From NCBI RefSeq assembly GCF_025655475.1, contig NZ_JAHTIK010000001.1, positions 578,371-642,370 of the forward strand: 64,000 nt of DNA. The letters run 5' to 3'. A program made the position numbers and the translations under genes. Shown here one piece after another: positions 59,156-64,000 of this stretch. The stretch is from Kitasatospora sp. DSM 101779 (GTDB lineage Bacteria > Actinomycetota > Actinomycetes > Streptomycetales > Streptomycetaceae). How positions within the stretch are numbered: the first letter of the stretch is position 1; each line of letters starts with the position of its first letter. The notes below the pieces were generated by a model. That model was not told the DNA's origin. It saw nothing but the letters and a program-made list of their open reading frames with translations, and made no database searches.

Positions 59156-60508
59156 GTGACCACCCAGATCCCCCCGACCCCGCCCGGCGGCGCCGCCCCG
59201 CCCGCTCCGGGAGCCGCTGCGCACGCCGCCGGAGCCGCCGTGCCCGAGCTTGCGCCCGCCGAGGTGGAGCAGTGGCGCTCGGCCGGCCTGGGGATGCCCG
59301 AACTCCTCAGCCGGGTCGGCCGGTTGGGCCCGGTGGCGGGCGTCCGGCTGAACGGGCGGCCGACCGTGCTGGTCACCGGCCCGGAGGCCGTCCAGCACGT
59401 GCTGGGCCGGCACCCGGACCGCTACGTGAAGCGCTCGCACCGCGGCCGGATCCTGCTCGGCGACGGCGTGCTCTCCGCCTCCGGCGAGGCCTGGCGGGCC
59501 CAGCGGCGGCTGCTGCAGAGCCAGTTCACCGGCGCGGGGATGCGCCGCTGGGAGCAGCGGATCGCCGCCGCCGCGCAGGACTGCGCCGCCCAATGGGCCG
59601 GACACGCCGACGCGGGCCGCACGGTGGACCTGCGCGAGGAGATGCACCGCTTCGCGCTGGACACCATCTGGCGCTCCCTCACCGGCCACCCTCTGGACGA
59701 CCGTTCGGCCTCCGAACTCACCGCGCTGGAGGCCGTGGTGGCCGTTCTGCCGGTGCTGCCGGCGAACGCGGAGGACGCCCGGTCGGCGGTGGCCGGGGAG
59801 CTGGCGCGGATCGACGCCGTGGCGCACGGGGCGATCGCGGCGGCCCGGTCGGCGCCGCCCGGGCCGCACGGGCCGGGCCTGCTGCACGTCCTGCTGGCGG
59901 CGGCGCGGGACCGCCCGGAGTACTCCGACCGGCTGATCCGGGACGAGTTCGTGACCCTGATGGTGGCCGGGCACGAGACCACCGCCACCACGCTGACCTG
60001 GCTGTACCTGCTGCTCGCCGCCGATCCGTCAGCCCGGGCACGGGCGCTGGCCGCCGGGCCGGCCGGTTCGCCGCAGCGCCGCACCGCCCTGCAGGCACTG
60101 GTCAGCGAGACGCTGCGGCTCTACCCGTCGGCCTGGCTGCTGCCCCGGCACGCGGCGGAGGACGACCTGCTGACGGGGTTCCGGATCGAGGCCGGCAGCG
60201 AGGTGCTGGTCTGCCCGTACCTGGTCCACCGCGACCCGGAGCTGTGGCCGGAGCCGGAGGTCTTCGACCCGCGGCGGTTCACCGTCCCCGGGCGGCGGCC
60301 GGCCGACCCGGGTGCCTACCTGCCGTTCGGCATCGGTGCGCGGGCCTGTCTGGGCCTGCAGTTCGCGCTGCGGGAGACCGTCGCACTGCTGGAGCTGCTG
60401 CTGCCCGCCTTCGAGGTCGAAACGGTCGGGCCGGCCCCGGAGCCGTTCTTCGGGATGGTGGTGCGGCCGGGGGCGCCGGTGCCCGCGCAGCTCGGCCGGG
60501 CCGGCTGA
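59156..60508 (+). CDS. cytochrome P450
   Basis: 450 aa. The oxygen-binding helix AGHETTATTLTW, the ExxR (ETLR), the PERF-like VFDPRRFTV and the haem loop FGIGARACLG with Cys398 are all in place. Its length and sequence fit bacterial class with CYP102/eukaryote-like features (LYPSAWLLPRHAAEDDLLTGF). Needs separate redox partners; none is adjacent. Hydroxylates an unknown lipophilic substrate. Start GTG at 59156 with GAGCAGGAGAAGCCC upstream. Confidence 0.9.
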   Translation: MTTQIPPTPPGGAAPPAPGAAAHAAGAAVPELAPAEVEQWRSAGLGMPELLSRVGRLGPVAGVRLNGRPTVLVTGPEAVQHVLGRHPDRYVKRSHRGRILLGDGVLSASGEAWRAQRRLLQSQFTGAGMRRWEQRIAAAAQDCAAQWAGHADAGRTVDLREEMHRFALDTIWRSLTGHPLDDRSASELTALEAVVAVLPVLPANAEDARSAVAGELARIDAVAHGAIAAARSAPPGPHGPGLLHVLLAAARDRPEYSDRLIRDEFVTLMVAGHETTATTLTWLYLLLAADPSARARALAAGPAGSPQRRTALQALVSETLRLYPSAWLLPRHAAEDDLLTGFRIEAGSEVLVCPYLVHRDPELWPEPEVFDPRRFTVPGRRPADPGAYLPFGIGARACLGLQFALRETVALLELLLPAFEVETVGPAPEPFFGMVVRPGAPVPAQLGRAG

Positions 60509-60525
60509 CCGCCGGGCCCGCGGCG

Positions 60526-60798
60526 TCAGGGCGGGGTGTCGCCGCGCCAGTCCCAGTACCGGGGGTCGCCGGTGCGGGGGGCGTACTGGGCGCGGCCGCC
60601 CGGCCCGTGGGAGCCGATCTCGGTGGGCAGCGCGGCGCCCTCGGCGAGTTCGGCCTCGCTCCAGCCCGTCACGTCGAGCAGCAGCCCGTCGAGCGGACCG
60701 GCGACCAGTTCGCGGTAGACGTGCCCGGGTTGCGGCCCCGGATCGGGATCGTCGTAGTCGGCTCCGTAGACCCGTCCACGCATCAGGTGCTCGTCCAT
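60526..60798 (-). CDS. small hypothetical protein
   Basis: 90 aa, MDEHLMRGRVYGADYDDPDPGP then HVYRELVAGPLDGLLLDVTGWSEAELAEGAALPTEIGSHGPGGRAQYAPRTGDPRYWDWRGDTPP. An Asp/Pro/Gly-rich chain; the middle may form a small beta domain. No family recognised. ATG at 60798. It converges on the P450 gene with a 17-bp gap. Confidence 0.55.
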   Translation of the reverse strand: MDEHLMRGRVYGADYDDPDPGPQPGHVYRELVAGPLDGLLLDVTGWSEAELAEGAALPTEIGSHGPGGRAQYAPRTGDPRYWDWRGDTPP

Positions 60799-60863
60799 GA
60801 CGGCAGGATCGCAGCCGCCACCGACAGTCCCGTGCTGCGGCGCGCCCCGCGCCGGGCCTGCGG

Positions 60864-61652
60864 TCAGCCAGGGGGCGCGAGGCCGGCGGCGATGCCGTCG
60901 AGGACGAGGTCGAGCCCGGCCTCGAAGGCGGTGCCGGGATCGGTGTGGGTGCCGTACCGGACGGCGGCGGCCAGCGCCGGGTAGTTGCCGGTGGCGACCG
61001 TCCGGGAGAGGTGGGGGCCGGCCGAGCGCCGCCACGCGTCCTTGTCCAGGCCGGTGGCCCGCTCGGCGCGCCGTTCGGCGGTCTCCCGGCGCAGTGCGCC
61101 GACGAGGTAGTCGTCGACCGTCCTGACCGCGCGCAGCACGGCGTCGATCCCGGTGAAGCCGGGCGCGCCGTACAGGGCGGCGAGGGCGGTCTCCAGGTTG
61201 CCGAGGGCGTTCGGGCCGAGCTGCGGGCGTCCGCCCAGCAGGTCGGCGAACCAGGGGTGGCGGAGCGCCGCCCGCCTGGTCCGGTGGGCGCAGCCGCGCA
61301 GCTCCGCCCGCCAGTCGCCGCCCCGGCCGTCCGGGTCGCCCGGGTCGGCCGGGTCGGTCGCGGCGGCGATCTCGCCGTGGACGGCGTCGACCATGAGGTC
61401 GAGCAGTTCCTCCTTGGTCGAGAGGTAGCGGTACAGCCGCATCGGGCCGGCGTCGAGGGCGGCCGCGACCTTGCGCAGCGATACCGCCTCCAGCCCGTCG
61501 GCGTCGGCGAGTTCGACGGCGGCGGCCACGATCCGCTCGCGGCTCAGCGGGCTGGGCGCCGGCCGCGACGGCGGCTCCGGACGGTCCCACACGGTCGGCC
61601 GGCCGACACCTGCGGCGCCGTCCGTCCCGTTCACCCCGCCCCGCTGCACCAT
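60864..61652 (-). CDS. TetR-family repressor (TetX-like partner)
   Basis: 262 aa. The DNA-binding helix-turn-helix SPLSRERIVAAAVELADADGLEAVSLRKVAAALDAGPMRLYRYLSTKEELLDLMVDAV (about 34-89) and a C-terminal ligand domain typical of TetR_C-type regulators (WRAELRGCAHRTRRAALRHPWFADLLGGRPQLGPNALGNLETALAAL). ATG at 61652. Divergent from the TetX-like monooxygenase by 129 bp that hold two CGATAC dyads, so it most likely represses that gene and itself. An inducing ligand could be the enzyme's substrate. Confidence 0.9.
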   Translation of the reverse strand: MVQRGGVNGTDGAAGVGRPTVWDRPEPPSRPAPSPLSRERIVAAAVELADADGLEAVSLRKVAAALDAGPMRLYRYLSTKEELLDLMVDAVHGEIAAATDPADPGDPDGRGGDWRAELRGCAHRTRRAALRHPWFADLLGGRPQLGPNALGNLETALAALYGAPGFTGIDAVLRAVRTVDDYLVGALRRETAERRAERATGLDKDAWRRSAGPHLSRTVATGNYPALAAAVRYGTHTDPGTAFEAGLDLVLDGIAAGLAPPG

Positions 61653-61710
61653 GCCCGACCTGCCCTTCCGTGATCCCTCGGTACCGGGGCTCACAGTACG
61701 CCGTCGCGCT

Positions 61711-61742
61711 CGATACAGTGTATCGAGCGATACACCGTATCG
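61711..61742. promoter_or_regulatory. twin TetR operators between the TetR and TetX-like genes
   Basis: CGATAC-AGT-GTATCG (61711-61725) and CGATAC-ACC-GTATCG (61728-61742) are two perfect dyads 17 bp apart, and GTATCG-AG-CGATAC between them forms a third. The position, 40-74 bp before the monooxygenase GTG, suits repression. Confidence 0.85.
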
Positions 61743-61781
61743 ACGGCGGCCGCGCCGCCGGGTCCGACAGAGGGGGACACC

Positions 61782-62951
61782 GTGGAAACCGACACCCGCA
61801 GCCCGCGCATCGCCGTGGTCGGGGCAGGGCCGGGCGGCCTGACGCTCGCCCGGATCCTGCACCTGCACGGGATCGGGGCCGTGGTGCACGACCGCGACGG
61901 CGACCGCACCGCCCGCGCCCAGGGCGGCATGCTCGACCTGCACCGCGAGAGCGGGCAACGGGCGCTCCGCGAGGCCGGGTTGGAGGCCGCCTTCCTGCGC
62001 CTCGCCCGCCGCGAGGGCCAGGACCTGCGTCTGCTGGACCACACCGGCACCCTGCTGCTCCAGGAGGACACGCCGGACGACGCCCCGATGGAGCGGCCCG
62101 AGATCGACCGCGCCGACCTGCGGGCCCTGCTGCTGGATTCGCTGCCCGCCGGCACCGTCCGCTGGGGCCGGGTCTTCCGGCACGCCACCCGTCGGCCGGA
62201 AGGCGGGTGGCGGCTGCACTTCGAGGGCGGGGCGACGGCCGAGTGCGACCTGCTGGTCGGCGCGGACGGCGCCAACTCCCGCGTCCGCCCGCTGGTCACC
62301 GCCGCCCGGCCGGCCCACCTCGGCAGCAACACCGTGGAGAGCTGCATCTCGGCCGCCGACCGCACCCACCCCGATCTCGCGGCGCTGGTCGGCCGCGGCA
62401 ACTACTGGGCGCTCGGCCCGGGCCGCTCGCTCTCCGCCCAGCGGCAGGGCGGCGGGCGGATCCGGGTCTTCCTCTCCTTCCACACGGCCGAGGACTGGCT
62501 CGCCACTTGCGGTGTCCCCTTCGAGGACCGGGATGCCGCACGCCGGGCGCTGACGGCCCTGTTCGCCGACTGGGCACCGCAGTTCCGCGCTCTGATCGGG
62601 GCCTGCGACGAGCCGTTCGTCCCGCGTCCGCTCAGCGCGCTCCCGGTGGGGCTGACCTGGCCCGCGGTGCCCGGCGTGACCCTGCTCGGCGACGCCGCCC
62701 ACCTGATGCCCCCGGTCGGTCTCGGCGCCAACACCGCCATGCTGGACGCCGCCGAGCTGGCCCGGGAGATCGCCGCCGCGCCCGGCGACCTCAGCGGGGC
62801 CGTCCGCCGCTACGAGACCGCCATGTTCGACCGCAGCGCCGTGGCGGCCCGGGAGTCCGCCCGGATCATGGCGATGCTGATGTCCGAAGAGGGCGCGGCC
62901 GGGCTGCTCAGGTTCTTCCGGCCCGACGGCGGGGCCACCGCGGACGGCTGA
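61782..62951 (+). CDS. FAD-dependent monooxygenase, TetX-like
   Basis: 389 aa, usual length. FAD motif IAVVGAGPGGLTLARILHLHGI (about 9-30), then GGMLDLHRESGQRALREAGLE as in TetX flavoproteins, the middle DLLVGADGANSRVRPLV, and GVTLLGDAAHLMPPVGLGANTAMLDAAELA near the end (second FAD motif). Such enzymes hydroxylate aromatic or polyketide-like substrates, TetX doing so on tetracycline. Substrate not known here; resistance is only inferred. GTG at 61782 with AGGGGGA. Twin operators upstream. Confidence 0.85.
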   Translation: METDTRSPRIAVVGAGPGGLTLARILHLHGIGAVVHDRDGDRTARAQGGMLDLHRESGQRALREAGLEAAFLRLARREGQDLRLLDHTGTLLLQEDTPDDAPMERPEIDRADLRALLLDSLPAGTVRWGRVFRHATRRPEGGWRLHFEGGATAECDLLVGADGANSRVRPLVTAARPAHLGSNTVESCISAADRTHPDLAALVGRGNYWALGPGRSLSAQRQGGGRIRVFLSFHTAEDWLATCGVPFEDRDAARRALTALFADWAPQFRALIGACDEPFVPRPLSALPVGLTWPAVPGVTLLGDAAHLMPPVGLGANTAMLDAAELAREIAAAPGDLSGAVRRYETAMFDRSAVAARESARIMAMLMSEEGAAGLLRFFRPDGGATADG

Positions 62952-63159
62952 CGGTCGGGTCGCGTGCAGGGCGGCGGCCAGGTCGGGCCGCAGCTCTGCC
63001 GGCACGACACGTCGACCGCGTCCGAGACCGGGTCGCCCAGGTGACGGCCGCCGTCGATCTCGAGGGCCGCCGGCACCCTTCGGGGAGCAGTGGGCGGAGC
63101 GTGCCGATGGCCGGGGGCCGCCCGGGGTGGGCGGCACGGCGGCTTCGCGGCGCGCCGGC

Positions 63160-64000
63160 TCATTCCTCGGCGGCCGGGAGCCGCCAGTCGAAGGGCCAGA
63201 ACTCGCGCTCCCAGGGCGCCTCGCGGTCGAGTTCGGCGAGGGCCTCGGGCGTCCGCAGCAGGCAGCGGTGGCGGAGCAGTTCGCGCCGCTCGCGGGGTGT
63301 CAGCAGGCGGTCCCGAGGGCTCAGGTTCTCCGGGTGGCCGACGGCCAGGACGGTGCTGCCGTCGATCGGGTGGTCGCCGTCCACGTTGAGCCGGTCGCCG
63401 GACGGGGTGCGGTAGTCGAGCCGCAGGTCCGTCGCCCACTGCGAGTTGCCGCCCCAGCCCTGCGAGAGGTCGACCGTCTGCCGGTGGCGGCGCCGGAAGG
63501 TCCAGTACAGCGGCGAGCGGTCGGCGACTCCGCGCTGCGCGTGCGCGGCGCCGGCCCGGACGCGGACGCCGGCCCGGGAGAACAGCAGTTCGCCGAGCAT
63601 CAGGCCGGGCCACAGCACCTCGACGACCTCGATCGGCGCTGCCGGGTCCTCGGCCTGCTCGACCTCGACGATCTCGTGCAGGAAGGGGTCGAAGCCGCCC
63701 CCGCGGAACGGGGTCATGCCGAGCCCGGTGAAGAGTCCGAGGTACTCCTCGTCGGAGAACGCGAGCCCCTCGACGCCGGGGTCCCACGGGCCGGTGGGCG
63801 TCTGCCGGGCGAGCAGCAGGATGTCGCTCACCCGGCCGAGCGCGTACAGCTCCGTGTGCAGCACGCCGACCCGCTCGTCGGTGCGGCGGTCCTCCCACCA
63901 GCCGCTGCACTCCGCCGCCGTCCGCAGCATCTCGCGGTACGCGCCGTGCGCCTCCGCCAGCCACGGCAGGACGGCCTCCCGGTGGGCGTCCGGCCCGTCG
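63160..64000 (-). CDS. hypothetical protein, cut by the right edge
   Basis: The C-terminal 280 or so residues are inside the window; the 5' part lies beyond 64000 (the frame runs on as DGPDAHREAVLPWLAEAHGAYREMLRTAAE at the edge, with no need to start at an internal ATG). Notable stretches: SDILLLARQTPTGPWDPGVEG, YWTFRRRHRQTVDLSQGWGGNSQW, RLDYRTPSGDRLNVDGDHPI and RLLTPRERRELLRHRCLLRTPEALAELDREAP. No domain recognised. It may be a phage- or plasmid-borne-type factor, but the evidence is nil. The 62952-63159 gap has no gene. Confidence 0.55.
   Translation of the reverse strand, partial: DGPDAHREAVLPWLAEAHGAYREMLRTAAECSGWWEDRRTDERVGVLHTELYALGRVSDILLLARQTPTGPWDPGVEGLAFSDEEYLGLFTGLGMTPFRGGGFDPFLHEIVEVEQAEDPAAPIEVVEVLWPGLMLGELLFSRAGVRVRAGAAHAQRGVADRSPLYWTFRRRHRQTVDLSQGWGGNSQWATDLRLDYRTPSGDRLNVDGDHPIDGSTVLAVGHPENLSPRDRLLTPRERRELLRHRCLLRTPEALAELDREAPWEREFWPFDWRLPAAEE

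Noticed and set aside
59156..62951. A biosynthetic gene cluster around the P450 and TetX-like genes
   Set aside because: No polyketide synthase, NRPS, terpene or RiPP core genes are in the window; these look like separate single genes.

Overview
The window is chromosomal DNA of a high-GC actinomycete, most likely a member of the Streptomycetaceae (Streptomyces or Kitasatospora). The third codon position is almost always G or C. The gene content is typical of the group: stand-alone SpoIIE-type phosphatases with GAF domains, a BlaI/M56 pair, an NlpC/P60 hydrolase with coiled coils, DUF6153-like proteins, many TetR regulators, an F420-type luciferase-like enzyme and a second EF-G. No tRNA, rRNA, CRISPR array, intact transposase or biosynthetic gene cluster was recognised. 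The region reads as accessory chromosome with several decayed genes.

Layout. 1-9 kb: metal-receptor-fold protein, barstar-like protein, FhuF-type iron protein, a TetR regulator with its own 18-bp operators controlling a DUF1348 protein, a 40-bp triplicated repeat, a carboxymuconolactone-decarboxylase-like protein, a MurG homologue, an aldo/keto reductase, an amidase and two tiny coupled zinc proteins. 9-14 kb: a DinB-like protein, a fused TauD/HD-domain enzyme whose residues match organophosphonate-degrading oxygenases, a divergent PstS lipoprotein, and a patatin. 14-30 kb: a SpoIIE-type phosphatase, a TetR remnant next to an ester-cyclase-like tail, a flavodoxin, a CoiA-like protein, an APC permease, a broken SDR gene, a DHFR-like protein, a MOSC/ferredoxin-reductase/ferredoxin fusion with a membrane partner, and an alkylsulfatase remnant.

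30-44 kb: a protein with a duplicated SUKH-like module, a cysteine-type leader peptide before a secreted propeller-like protein, the acyl-CoA dehydrogenase-etfB-etfA operon ending in a very strong terminator, a TetR regulator, a luciferase-like oxidoreductase, an EF-G paralogue preceded by a leader ORF and a WblC(WhiB7)-like promoter, an MFS exporter, a crippled integrase and a cytoplasmic peptidoglycan-amidase pair. 44-55 kb: a TPR protein, a second SpoIIE-type phosphatase paralogous to the first, then a probable metal (copper-type) stress island: a His-rich membrane protein behind six 14-bp repeats, two DUF6153-like proteins with dyad-containing promoters, BlaI/M56, NlpC/P60 and a Met/His-rich lipoprotein. 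55-64 kb: a His-rich flavoprotein-methyltransferase fusion with a divergent XRE-cupin repressor, a voltage-gated channel, a P450, a TetR/TetX-like divergent pair with twin operators, and a gene cut by the right edge.

Several divergent repressor/target pairs (TetR-DUF1348, XRE-flavoprotein, TetR-TetX-like) carry clear palindromic operators, so the local regulation can be read from the sequence. Functions are assigned from protein motifs remembered for these families; no database search was run.
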